Below, piece after piece: positions 1-8,217 of a stretch of 9,292 bases of DNA. Each line of letters starts with the position of its first letter. Positions within the stretch are counted from its first letter, which is position 1. Under the pieces are notes generated by a model. The model was not told the origin of the DNA. It saw nothing but the letters and a program-made list of their open reading frames with translations, and ran no database searches. Origin of the DNA: a bacterium (GTDB lineage Bacteria; Bacteroidota; Ignavibacteria; Kapaibacteriales; UBA2268); the NCBI GenBank assembly GCA_030426865.1, contig JAUHXN010000100.1, forward strand, positions 1 to 9,292, given 5' to 3'. The position numbers were made by a program, and so were the translations under genes.

Positions 1-1
1 C

Positions 2-1966
2 TACTTTTATAATGATGATAATGGTGTTGCTGTTGCATCGTCTGGATTTACAGGCTGTACTAATCAATTATTTTTTAAAACTACGAATGGTGGACAAAGT
101 TGGACTTATAAACAGTACACTGTTCGTGATGGAACCAAGTTATCAGATGTACACATTGATGGTACTACTGGTTATGGTCAAGCAATTTCATCTGGATATG
201 TTTGGGAAACTACAGATTATGGTAGTAATTGGGATATAGACTTTACGACTGGCCCTGTTGATTGGGCAGAGGAACTCTCCTATAAAGACTCTTCATTTAT
301 TATCCCTATTTCTCAAAGTTGTGAAGGGGATTACCTCGGTTATGGCGGGATGCTATTTACAACAGATAAAGGACAGAATATTCAATCTAGATATTTACAA
401 AATACAGTTAATATGTATGGATCTTTTTTAGTAAATAGAACTTCTGGTTGGGTATGTGGGTTTAATCGATCAGTTTACTTCACTTGCGATGCTGGTTATG
501 TTTGGGAAAATCTAAACTGCGGTATAGAAGGGGATTTGGATGATATTTTTTTTATTGACGACACAACGGGTTGGGTTGTTGGCGATGGAGTATTCAGAAC
601 ACGAAATGTAACAGAAGTTAATAAAGTAATATCAAGAGATACAGTTTATATATGTAGAGGTGATATTGCTGAACTCAAAATTCAACCACCAGATGAACTT
701 CCGAATACTGTTTGGTCAACTTGCGGTAGAGAAAATACTCTATACACTGGCGACGATGGTGAGTATAGAGCTTTCGCCTATGCAAGTCCCTGTGACACTG
801 CGTTCATTTATGATTTCGAAGTGATATATTACCCTGATTATACACCCGAGATTCTTTCTAATAATTCGAATTACCTTTGTGTAGGTGATACAGTACGTCT
901 TTCTGTGGATACACTTTATAAAAGCTTTTTATGGAATACAGGTGATACAACTTCTTATTTAGATGTATATGAGACTGGGAATTATGTAGTTCAAACCACT
1001 AGCCCTGATGGATGTATAAAATATGATACTATGGAAGTAGTAATTAATCCGCTTCCCGAACCGAATATTATCCCATTAACCAAAAATGACTTTTGTATTG
1101 GTGATTCTATTTTGTTACAATCTGAATTTGATCATAGTATATACCGTTGGTATGATGATTCTTCGCAGTTAATATCAAATGAGAAAGTAATAACAGTAAA
1201 GGAAAGTGGAAGCTATAAACTAATTGTAGAATCTGAATTTGGTTGTATTGACTCTTCGGCTTCTTTTTTAGTAACCGTTAGAATTGATTCTAATAGACTT
1301 AATATTGATTACAGTATTTCAGAACCTTTTATTTTTGATACTCTTACTTTAGGTAATACTCTCTGCCAGAAAATTAGAATTACTAATACTTCAAATGATT
1401 ATTTTCAAGTCCAACTAATAAAGCTTAAAGAGAAGTACTATTTTGCTGCACCTCCAAGTAATTTACCAAGATTAGGGCCTTATGAATCTGTAGAATTTGA
1501 AATTTGTTTCAGTGGAGATTCTACGGGTAATTTTGAAGATATTGTTGAAATATCTGATAACTGTTCACCGCATATATTTAAAATAGAAGGCGAAGCTGCC
1601 CCTTTCAATTTCGAAGCTATTTCAAAATGCAATGTTCCTTGGACTTTTACTTCCATCAAACTAGATAAAAAGCATATTTTCGAAAGTTCTTATCCATATC
1701 CTAATCCTAGCAAAGGGTCTATAGCATTAAGCTTTATGGAATTCACACCAGAAAATATTGTAGATGTTAATGTATATATATATGATAGCAAAGGAATAAA
1801 AGTAGGCGAATTTGAACGTAGATTATCTGAAGTCGAACATTATTCGAACGGTAAACTTGAGCGAGGTGAATATATTACTGAACTGAATTTACAAACGGGT
1901 ATTTATTTCATAGTAATAGAAGGAAATGAGATTAGAGAATCAAAACCTATTGTTATCACTCACTAA
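2..1966 (+). CDS. T9SS-exported protein: Asp-box propeller, Ig-like and ASH-like domains, C-terminal sorting domain (5' partial)
   Basis: The reading frame is open from the window edge (first whole codon at 2) to TAA at 1964-1966, giving 654 visible residues; the true start and signal peptide lie upstream. The ATG at 350 is internal, because the same repeat pattern runs through it. Residues 1-200 hold five Asp-box/Ycf48-like units: FFKTTNGGQSW (24), VWETTDYGSNW (67), MLFTTDKGQNI (117), VYFTCDAGYVW (158) and a degenerate GVFRT (196). Their spacing of about 40-50 residues fits blades of a beta-propeller. Three Ig/PKD-like modules follow (about 209-277, 281-348, 353-427), the last two with the 'C.GD..L' opening and a closing 'GC'. 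An ASH/HYDIN-like beta-sandwich lies at about 432-531. Residues 561-654 look like a type A T9SS sorting domain, with YPYPNPSKGS near its start and TGIYFIVIEG then KPIVITH at the end. Known of the family: this domain directs export through the outer membrane and is usually removed on attachment. No catalytic residues are recognisable, so the role (adhesion, binding, surface scaffold) is unknown. Confidence 0.88.
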   Translation, partial: YFYNDDNGVAVASSGFTGCTNQLFFKTTNGGQSWTYKQYTVRDGTKLSDVHIDGTTGYGQAISSGYVWETTDYGSNWDIDFTTGPVDWAEELSYKDSSFIIPISQSCEGDYLGYGGMLFTTDKGQNIQSRYLQNTVNMYGSFLVNRTSGWVCGFNRSVYFTCDAGYVWENLNCGIEGDLDDIFFIDDTTGWVVGDGVFRTRNVTEVNKVISRDTVYICRGDIAELKIQPPDELPNTVWSTCGRENTLYTGDDGEYRAFAYASPCDTAFIYDFEVIYYPDYTPEILSNNSNYLCVGDTVRLSVDTLYKSFLWNTGDTTSYLDVYETGNYVVQTTSPDGCIKYDTMEVVINPLPEPNIIPLTKNDFCIGDSILLQSEFDHSIYRWYDDSSQLISNEKVITVKESGSYKLIVESEFGCIDSSASFLVTVRIDSNRLNIDYSISEPFIFDTLTLGNTLCQKIRITNTSNDYFQVQLIKLKEKYYFAAPPSNLPRLGPYESVEFEICFSGDSTGNFEDIVEISDNCSPHIFKIEGEAAPFNFEAISKCNVPWTFTSIKLDKKHIFESSYPYPNPSKGSIALSFMEFTPENIVDVNVYIYDSKGIKVGEFERRLSEVEHYSNGKLERGEYITELNLQTGIYFIVIEGNEIRESKPIVITH

Positions 1967-1979
1967 GTAGTTAAATTTG
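1950..1979 (+). promoter_or_regulatory. Candidate Bacteroidota-type promoter for the glycosyltransferase
   Basis: TTG at 1950-1952 is followed after exactly 19 nt by TAAATTTG at 1972-1979, a full match to the Bacteroidota -7 element TAnnTTTG with the -33 TTG at the normal distance. Transcription would begin a few bases after 1979, at or next to the ATG at 1984, so the mRNA would be leaderless or nearly so. The element straddles the end of the upstream gene and fills the 17-nt gap. The motif is short and the DNA AT-rich, so a chance match is possible. Confidence 0.4.
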
Positions 1980-1983
1980 TCTG

Positions 1984-3096
1984 ATGAGAAAAAACTATGA
2001 CGTAATAATAATATGTTTTGCTAATCCTACACTAGATGCTAGGACTATCAACCTTGTCAAAACTCTTATTAAATACAAACGAACTGTAGCTTTAGTAACG
2101 CCAGACCATGATGTAATTCCAGACTATATAAATCAAGATGATTATTTTAAATGTAAGATAAATTTAGATCAAAAAGTTCGTCATTCTCAAAAAGAGTTTA
2201 CTAACCGTGTAAAGAAGCTCAAATTATCAGGTACATTCGTCCATGCTGGTGATTTCTATTCTCTTGCTGCTGCTAAATCTATAAAGATGAAGAATAAAGC
2301 GAAATTAGTATATGATTCTAGGGAAATATATTCGCAACTAAATTCTTTAAAAGACAGACCGTTAGCTAGGAAACTACTCGAATTCTACGAGAAGTATTTA
2401 GTAACTTATGTTGACAAGATGGTTGTAACTGCAGATGTAGATGCTTTATATTTAAAAAAACATTTTACTCATTCTATTCCTTATCATATTATCAAGAATC
2501 TTCCTCCTAAACAAAAACTAGAAGAAAGTAATCTACTCAGAGAACAGTTCAATATCAGCTCTGAAAAACTCATTTTATTGTACCAAGGTTGGGTATTAGA
2601 AGGGCGCGGTTTAGATACAATCATATACACTATGAAAGACATTGACTTTGCCGAACTTGTTATAATAGGTGGGGGAGAGTATCTAGACTCACTGAAAGAA
2701 ATTGTAAGAAAAGAAGGGCTTAATTCTAAAGTTCATTTTACAGGACTTATACCTTATGACGAATTGAGTAATGCCACTATGTCTGCTGATATCGGAATTG
2801 TTCTATTTAGTGATACTAGTATATCTTACCAAAATGCACTTCCCAATAAATTATTCGAGTTCATCCAATCTGGAATTCCTGTTATTACATCTAATCAAAA
2901 GACCATAGGTGAAATAATTGAAAATGAGAAAATAGGTATATCAATCGAAAAAGTTAACGAAGATCAATTAAAGTCTGCAATCATAAAAATGAATGAAGCT
3001 AGTACTAGGAATAATTATAAAGAGAATATATTGAAAATAAGAAATAAGTATAATTATGAATCGCAAGAAGTTGAAATACTAAAGGTATATAGTTGA
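1984..3096 (+). CDS. Glycosyltransferase family 4 (GT-B fold)
   Basis: Predicted cytoplasmic or membrane-associated retaining glycosyltransferase that moves a sugar from a nucleotide donor onto a glycan, lipid or protein acceptor; donor and acceptor cannot be read from sequence. The protein is 370 residues, normal for GT4. The N-terminal Rossmann-like domain starts with YDVIIICFANPTLDAR and contains YDSREIYSQL at 110-119, in the place where many GT4 enzymes have a 'D.HE' segment. The C-terminal donor-binding domain begins near 195, with YQGWVLEGRGLD at 200-211, IIGGGEY at 227-233, and the signature NKLFEFIQSGIPVI at 288-301, where E292 falls in the family's conserved Glu motif. The ATG at 1984 fits the usual GT4 N-terminus. 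No Shine-Dalgarno is visible, and a candidate promoter abuts the start. It overlaps the downstream permease by 4 nt. Lying beside a T9SS cargo gene, it could act on surface glycans, but that is guesswork. Confidence 0.9.
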   Translation: MRKNYDVIIICFANPTLDARTINLVKTLIKYKRTVALVTPDHDVIPDYINQDDYFKCKINLDQKVRHSQKEFTNRVKKLKLSGTFVHAGDFYSLAAAKSIKMKNKAKLVYDSREIYSQLNSLKDRPLARKLLEFYEKYLVTYVDKMVVTADVDALYLKKHFTHSIPYHIIKNLPPKQKLEESNLLREQFNISSEKLILLYQGWVLEGRGLDTIIYTMKDIDFAELVIIGGGEYLDSLKEIVRKEGLNSKVHFTGLIPYDELSNATMSADIGIVLFSDTSISYQNALPNKLFEFIQSGIPVITSNQKTIGEIIENEKIGISIEKVNEDQLKSAIIKMNEASTRNNYKENILKIRNKYNYESQEVEILKVYS

Positions 3097-3953
3097 TTTA
3101 TATACTATTACTCTTGCAGCAGTTGATTGCTTCTGGAACTCACATAGTTGCTAAAACATTAACAGCTGAGATTCCACCACCAGTAGCTCTTTTCTATAGA
3201 GCCTTATTAGTATCAACACTTTATTCATTTGTTTTGCTTTTTAAGCATGAAAAATTCAAGCAAGTGGAACGAAAAGATTGGTTGAGATTCGCACTCATAG
3301 GTTTACTCAATATTCCTATCAATCAATTTTTATTTCTTAGCTCTCTTGAACTAACAGAGGCGCCTAATGTAGCTTTCGCTTATTCGCTGGTACCTGCTTT
3401 CGTACTTATAATATCTGTGTCTTTTTTTAAAGAAAAGACAACAAAACTAAAGTTACTAGGAATTATAGTAGCTGTTATTGGTACTGTTCTATTGCTTTTA
3501 AATAGAGGCTTTGACATTAATAATCTGTCCACAAAGGGTGATTTATTAGCTTTAATTGCTTCTTTATCTTGGGCATTTTATACTATAGTTGGAAAACAAC
3601 TAGCTGAAAAATATGGAGCTATATTTACAACCGGAATTGCTATGGTTTTTGGTTTGATATTATATTTACCTATATTCCATTTTCATCCTGTGGAGTATTC
3701 ACTGACAGATATTTCTCTAAAAAACTGGGGCCAAATATTTTATATTGGTGCGATTACATCAGGGGTAGGTTATACACTATGGTATTATGCTTTACAAAAG
3801 ATTGAAGCGTCTAAGGTGTCTGTATTTAACAATATACAACCAGTATTAACAACAATTTTAGCTTATTTTATACTAGATAATGCAATTAATGCTAACTTTG
3901 TAGTTGCTGGTGTGTTAATTATTGCTGGAGTTATAATAACACAACGTGGTTAG
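3093..3953 (+). CDS. EamA/DMT-family transporter, TTG start
   Basis: Inner-membrane permease of the drug/metabolite transporter superfamily; 286 residues with about ten hydrophobic helices in two EamA repeats (roughly 1-136 and 148-284), the usual size. Typical stretches are a first helix running into IASGTHIVAK and IPPPVALFYRA, LELTEAPNVAFAYSLVPAF near the end of repeat one, GDLLALIASLSWAFYTIVGK opening repeat two, and YYALQKIEASKVSVFNNIQP near its end. The substrate is not predictable. The start is TTG at 3093: an in-frame TAG sits at 3090-3092, the first helix begins immediately, and no in-frame ATG lies near the N-terminus. The TTG shares TTGA with the TGA stop of the glycosyltransferase gene (3094-3096), and AAAGG at 3080-3084 could act as a weak ribosome binding site. 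This points to coupled translation in one operon. Confidence 0.92.
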   Translation: MIYILLLLQQLIASGTHIVAKTLTAEIPPPVALFYRALLVSTLYSFVLLFKHEKFKQVERKDWLRFALIGLLNIPINQFLFLSSLELTEAPNVAFAYSLVPAFVLIISVSFFKEKTTKLKLLGIIVAVIGTVLLLLNRGFDINNLSTKGDLLALIASLSWAFYTIVGKQLAEKYGAIFTTGIAMVFGLILYLPIFHFHPVEYSLTDISLKNWGQIFYIGAITSGVGYTLWYYALQKIEASKVSVFNNIQPVLTTILAYFILDNAINANFVVAGVLIIAGVIITQRG

Positions 3954-3985
3954 TGTAACTTTTCTTTGATTTTAGTGTAGTTACA
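3954..3985 (+). repeat. Inverted repeat TGTAACT / AGTTACA in the permease-peptidase gap
   Basis: TGTAACT at 3954-3960 is perfectly inverted as AGTTACA at 3979-3985, with an 18-nt spacer. TTAGTGTA also occurs twice as a direct repeat (3950-3957 and 3972-3979), 22 nt apart, about two helical turns. No T-run follows, so this is not an intrinsic terminator. It sits upstream of the M16 gene and could be an operator or a weak RNA hairpin, or chance in AT-rich DNA. The rest of the 83-nt gap is A/T-rich, with no promoter I would defend. Confidence 0.35.
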
Positions 3986-4036
3986 AATAGAAACTGACAA
4001 AAAACAATTTAATTATTTTATATTTAGAGGATTAGA

Positions 4037-6859
4037 ATGAAATTATTCGCCCATTTATTACTATTCGTAGCTCTTTTCGCACAGCTCAATATTAGTGCCG
4101 AAGAATTACCGACTGTTAAGTACAGTTCACTTGACGAAGTTTTCCCATTAAGAAATGATATTAGAACTGGTCAATTTGAAAACGGTTTGAAGTACTTTAT
4201 ACTTAAGAATAACAAACCCGAGAACAGAGTTTCTCTAAGAATGCCAGTGAAAATCGGTTCAGTTGATGAATCTGATATACAACAAGGTATGGCTCACTTT
4301 GTTGAGCACATGTGTTTCAACGGAACGGAAGATTTTCCTAAATCTGAGCTTATAAACTATCTAGAGAAAAATGGTGTAAAGTTTGGTGCTCACTTAAACG
4401 CTTATACAAGTTTCGATGAAACTGTATATATGTTAGAGCTTCCAGCTGATGATGATAAAGTACTAGAGACTGGCGTCCAAATTTTAGAGAATTGGGCACA
4501 TAAAGTTACTTTTGCTGATAAAGACATCGATGATGAAAGAGGTGTAATAATTGAAGAAGCTCGACTAAGAGGTGGTGTACAAACTAGAATGTTTGACTAT
4601 CATAAAGAAGTTTCTTTCTACAATTCGAAATATAAAAATAGACTACCAATTGGTGATACAACTTTACTAAGAAGTTCTGGACACGAAGAATTCAGAAACT
4701 TCTACAAAAAATGGTACAGACCAGATTTGATGGCAGTTATTATAGTTGGTGATATTGACGTAGATAAAATGGAAAAATACGTAAAAAAATACTTTGGTAG
4801 TATTCCAGTTGCGAAAAACGCACCACAACCTGAGAAGTATAGTTTACCAGAAAATAAAATGCCTTTAGCTTCTATTGCTACTGATAAAGAATTACCATTC
4901 CCAACAGTTTCTATTTCATATAGAAGACCAGGTAAAGAGCAAAAAGGTACTTACGGTGAATACAAAACTAATATAATAGACCAAATTGGTATTGGTGCAC
5001 TTAACGAAAGATTAGCTGAGCAAAGTCTTTCAGCTGACCCTGCTTACCAATTCTCAAGAGCTGGTTATAGCCGTTCTATGGGAGCAGAGGATTTTGATCT
5101 GATTGCTGTAGCTAAAGGTACTGAGTACAAAAAAGCTGCAGATGTATTGCTAACTGAAACTATGAGAGCTACTAAACATGGAATAACAGATTCTGAATTA
5201 GCTAGAATGAAAGAGAATATTATTTCTAATTACAAACAAATGTATTCTGAAAAAAATAATACGGAATCAAGTGATTTAGGTAATGAGTTAGTAAGACACT
5301 TTTTATCTAATGAAGCAGTACCAGGCATAGCTTATGAATATGCATTTGTAAGTAAAATATTGCCTACTATTACAAAAGAAGAAGTAAATGCAAGATTAGC
5401 TACTTATATAGACGATAATAATTACTTAGCAACTATCTCATTACCGGCTTCTAGTGATAATGTCCCAACTCAAGAAGATTTTGCTGCTACATATAAAGAA
5501 GTAACTTCTAAAAATATAGCTGCTTATACAGAAGAAGTAAACGACAAACCACTTTTCGATAAATCTGTTACTCCTGGTAAAATAGTAAGTAAAAAAGATT
5601 TACCTCAAGATGTGAAGATGATAAAGTTATCAAATGGAGCAAGTATTTATTTCAAAAATACAGATTTCAAAGATGATGAGATTACTATTAGAGCATATAG
5701 TAAAGGCGGTTCATCTCTAATGTCTGATAAGGATTTCGTTTCTGGTAGATTTGCAGATGAATTAGTAAATAGCTCAGGTATTTCAGAGTTTGATATCGTT
5801 ACACTTATGAAGATGATGTCAAGCAAAAACTTTAATGTTAGCCCTAGTATTGGTGAGTTAACTGAAGGTTTTAGAGGCTCGTCTAATACTGAAGAGTTTG
5901 AAGAAATGCTTCAATTACTTCACTTGTATTTTACTAATCCACGTATCGATGAAGAATCATTTCAATCTTGGAAAACTAAACGAATCGATGCTTTGATTAA
6001 CTCAAAAAGAAACCCTCAATCAGTTCTGAGCGACTCTGTTGGATATATTCTTTCTGGGTATCACCCTCGCTCTAAACCATTAACTGAGCAAGATCTAGCT
6101 AAAGTTGATATGAATGAAGCAATGAGAGTTTACAAAGCTAGATTTGCAAATGCTGGTGATTTTAACTTTATCTTTACTGGTAACCTAGACAAAGTTAACT
6201 TCGAAGAACTGGTAGCGAAATATATTGGTTCTTTGAATGGCTCTAATAAGTCAGAGAATTGGAAAGATTTGGGTGCTAAGATGCCAAAAGGTAATCTGAA
6301 TAAAGAATTCAAAAAAGGTATTGACCAAAATAGCCGTGTAATTATGGCATTTACTACAGACGATTTTAAATACAACCAATCTAATAGACAACTTGTCAAA
6401 TCATTAGATAAAGTGTTAGGAATTAGACTAAGAGAGCAACTTCGTGAAGAAAAAGGTGGAGTATATAACGTAAGTGCGTACTCTAGTTTCGATAAATTCC
6501 CTGATGAAGAGTGCTATATTATTGTTACTTTTGGCTGTGATCCTAACAGAGTAGATGAGTTAAAAGCTGATACTAAAATGATTGTAGAAGAACTTCAAAG
6601 AGAATTGATTTCTGATGAAAATATGACGAAAATCAAAGAAACTCAAAGAAGAGATTTCGAATTAGCACAAAAGGACAATGGAACTTGGAGTGCTTGGATA
6701 TACAATTCTCTTTGGTACGGAGAAAGCCTTTCTGAGTTAGATAAATACTTAGAAGTGGTTGAGAATTTATCAAAAGAAGATATTAGAAAAGCAGCTAAGA
6801 AATATTTGAATTACAATAGTGTAAAATCATTTGTTCTTTCTCCAGAGGAATCGAACTAA
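4037..6859 (+). CDS. Exported M16 (insulinase/PqqL-like) zinc metallopeptidase
   Basis: Predicted zinc peptidase acting outside the cytoplasm on peptides or unfolded proteins held in the two-halved M16 chamber. At 940 residues it matches single-chain pitrilysin/PqqL-type enzymes. The N-terminus MK plus a hydrophobic run to about residue 17, then ISAEE, looks like a Sec signal peptide cut near residue 21. The inverted zinc motif HFVEH is at 87-91: H87 and H91 bind zinc and E90 is the catalytic base. E174 in ERGVIIEEA (167-175) aligns with the third ligand, and GAHLNAYTSFDETVY (117-131) is also typical. The second half, from about 530, has no HxxEH and is the usual inactive partner; it keeps REEKGGVYNVSAY (803-815), the region that helps bind substrate. 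AGAGGA at 4026-4031, 5 nt before the ATG, is an unusually good ribosome binding site for this window. A strong terminator follows the gene. Physiological substrate unknown. Confidence 0.95.
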   Translation: MKLFAHLLLFVALFAQLNISAEELPTVKYSSLDEVFPLRNDIRTGQFENGLKYFILKNNKPENRVSLRMPVKIGSVDESDIQQGMAHFVEHMCFNGTEDFPKSELINYLEKNGVKFGAHLNAYTSFDETVYMLELPADDDKVLETGVQILENWAHKVTFADKDIDDERGVIIEEARLRGGVQTRMFDYHKEVSFYNSKYKNRLPIGDTTLLRSSGHEEFRNFYKKWYRPDLMAVIIVGDIDVDKMEKYVKKYFGSIPVAKNAPQPEKYSLPENKMPLASIATDKELPFPTVSISYRRPGKEQKGTYGEYKTNIIDQIGIGALNERLAEQSLSADPAYQFSRAGYSRSMGAEDFDLIAVAKGTEYKKAADVLLTETMRATKHGITDSELARMKENIISNYKQMYSEKNNTESSDLGNELVRHFLSNEAVPGIAYEYAFVSKILPTITKEEVNARLATYIDDNNYLATISLPASSDNVPTQEDFAATYKEVTSKNIAAYTEEVNDKPLFDKSVTPGKIVSKKDLPQDVKMIKLSNGASIYFKNTDFKDDEITIRAYSKGGSSLMSDKDFVSGRFADELVNSSGISEFDIVTLMKMMSSKNFNVSPSIGELTEGFRGSSNTEEFEEMLQLLHLYFTNPRIDEESFQSWKTKRIDALINSKRNPQSVLSDSVGYILSGYHPRSKPLTEQDLAKVDMNEAMRVYKARFANAGDFNFIFTGNLDKVNFEELVAKYIGSLNGSNKSENWKDLGAKMPKGNLNKEFKKGIDQNSRVIMAFTTDDFKYNQSNRQLVKSLDKVLGIRLREQLREEKGGVYNVSAYSSFDKFPDEECYIIVTFGCDPNRVDELKADTKMIVEELQRELISDENMTKIKETQRRDFELAQKDNGTWSAWIYNSLWYGESLSELDKYLEVVENLSKEDIRKAAKKYLNYNSVKSFVLSPEESN

Positions 6860-6886
6860 TAATAAGGTATATTAGTTAACCATTTT

Positions 6887-6929
6887 AAAGCCCATGAACT
6901 ATTTAAGTTCTTGGGCTTTTTTATTTTTT
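6887..6929 (+). terminator. Rho-independent terminator after the M16 peptidase gene
   Basis: AAAGCCCA (6887-6894) and GAACT (6896-6900) pair with AGTTC (6906-6910) and TGGGCTTT (6912-6919). This gives a 13-bp stem with one T-T mismatch and a 5-nt loop (ATTTA), followed by a long T-rich tail to 6929. It begins 27 nt after the stop codon and separates the peptidase from the corA unit. Confidence 0.92.
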
Positions 6930-7053
6930 GTATTCTATCTTATCAATTCTTATTTTGTGATAATCACTATAAATATTCTAGAGTAATTAATTATAACTTA
7001 ATTTTATTACTTAGGATAGTCCCAAAGGAAAGTATTTAACTAACTCATGATAA

Positions 7054-7084
7054 TATGACTTTCTAAGTAAACTTAATAGCTTTA
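7054..7084 (+). promoter_or_regulatory. Weak candidate promoter for corA
   Basis: TATG (7054-7057), 19 nt, then TAGCTTTA (7077-7084) resembles the Bacteroidota TTTG-N19-TAnnTTTG promoter with one mismatch in each element. It would start transcription about 25 nt before the corA ATG. Some promoter must lie in the 254-nt gap after the terminator, but this is only the best fit by eye. The rest of the gap holds short A/T-rich inverted repeats (for example AGTAAT 6982-6987 with ATTACT 7006-7011) and no recognisable riboswitch. Confidence 0.22.
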
Positions 7085-7113
7085 TCGAAAGTTTTATTAA
7101 AAGGTAGATATTA

Positions 7114-8217
7114 ATGAAGAAAGCAAATGATATACTAAATAGTTTTAACCCCCTGAAGCTGACAAAGAAAATCAGTAGACAAAAAGAGTTAGTTGGTAAA
7201 GCACCAGGCTCTCTGATTTATACTGGTGAAGTTGTTGATGAACCAGTTGAAGTATCTGTTATCCGCTACAGTGATGATAACTATGAAACTTTTATTTTAG
7301 AGAATGTTAGTGATGCTCACTTAGAAAAAGGTATTCAAAACGTTTCATGGATTAATGTAGATGGAATTCATAATATAGATATTGTAGAGACTATCGGTAA
7401 AGATTTCAAATTACACTCACTTTTGTTAGAAGACATACTAAACATTGAACAGAGACCGAAAGTTGAGATTTATGGTGAGAATTTGGTTGTTTTTTTCAAG
7501 ATGATGTATATCAACGATGGGGTACTAGATATTGAGCCAATAAGTCTAATCCTAGGTCCCAACTATCTTATATCATTTCAAGAAAAGAAAGGCGACATTT
7601 TCGATAATGTTAGAGGTCGGATTCAACTAGAAAATGGTCGGATAAGAAAGCGTGGAGCAGATTATTTACTCTTTGCATTGATGGACGCCGTAGTAGATAA
7701 TTACTTTGTAGTAATGGAAGATATTGCCGAAAAATTAGAGTTGCTAGAAGATGAATTATTCGAGGATACAGACAACAGATTGCTTTATGAACTACAACAA
7801 CGAAGAAAGCAAATTGTAAATATGAGACGTTCTGTTTATCCACTACGCGAAGTCGTAAATAAGCTCAATAGATCTGAATTTGGGATCATATCAGAAGATA
7901 CAGAGCGATTTTTTAGAGACCTATATGATCATACTATTCAGATTATAGAAACGATTGAAACGTTTAAGGAGACAGTTTCTTCACTCAAAGATGTGTATAT
8001 GACGGGTGTAAGTAATAAGATGAATGAAATAATGAAAGTTCTTACACTTATCGCTACTATATTCATTCCTATAACTTTTATAGCTGGGGTGTACGGTATG
8101 AATTTCGAGTATATGCCTGAATTAACTTGGGAATATGGTTATATTAGTGCTTGGGGATTGATGATAATAATGGGTGGAGCTATGTTGGTCTATTTTAAAA
8201 AGAAGAAATGGCTGTAA
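7114..8217 (+). CDS. corA: CorA-type magnesium/cobalt transport protein
   Basis: Homopentameric inner-membrane channel for Mg2+ uptake, also passing Co2+ or Ni2+ in studied members. The 367-residue length is normal. The large N-terminal cytoplasmic domain (about 1-300) includes WINVDGIHN (79-87) and the HSLLLEDILNIEQRPKVE region (101-118), both characteristic, then a long charged helical stretch (about 195-300) that forms the stalk. Two membrane helices lie at the C-terminus (about 308-327 and 342-361). The signature GMN is at 328-330, in GVYGMNFEYMPEL, where the MPEL-type loop follows as expected, and the C-terminus is Lys-rich (KKKKW). AAAGG about 10 nt upstream supports the ATG at 7114. 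The gene follows a strong terminator, so it likely has its own promoter. It overlaps the downstream DUF1801 gene by 10 nt. No Mg2+ riboswitch is apparent in the leader. Confidence 0.96.
   Translation: MKKANDILNSFNPLKLTKKISRQKELVGKAPGSLIYTGEVVDEPVEVSVIRYSDDNYETFILENVSDAHLEKGIQNVSWINVDGIHNIDIVETIGKDFKLHSLLLEDILNIEQRPKVEIYGENLVVFFKMMYINDGVLDIEPISLILGPNYLISFQEKKGDIFDNVRGRIQLENGRIRKRGADYLLFALMDAVVDNYFVVMEDIAEKLELLEDELFEDTDNRLLYELQQRRKQIVNMRRSVYPLREVVNKLNRSEFGIISEDTERFFRDLYDHTIQIIETIETFKETVSSLKDVYMTGVSNKMNEIMKVLTLIATIFIPITFIAGVYGMNFEYMPELTWEYGYISAWGLMIIMGGAMLVYFKKKKWL

Noticed and set aside
12..239. 75-residue forward reading frame at the left edge
   Set aside because: It overlaps the long open frame of the T9SS cargo gene, whose Asp-box repeats run through this stretch; the short product has no recognisable features.
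6130..6399. Reverse-strand frame of 89 codons inside the M16 gene
   Set aside because: It lies wholly antisense to conserved peptidase sequence, with no promoter or ribosome binding site and no recognisable product.
6957..6967. Palindrome GTGAT-A-ATCAC as a regulator site upstream of corA
   Set aside because: Half-sites are only 5 bp, it does not match an FNR/CRP box spacing, it is about 150 nt from the gene, and such palindromes are common in AT-rich DNA.
6930..7113. Mg2+-sensing riboswitch or other structured leader before corA
   Set aside because: Only short A/T-rich stems are visible (for example ACTTTC 7058-7063 with GAAAGT 7087-7092); no conserved M-box-like core or attenuator is seen.
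7610..7843. Reverse-strand frame of 77 codons inside corA
   Set aside because: It is antisense to the helical stalk region of CorA and has no independent support.
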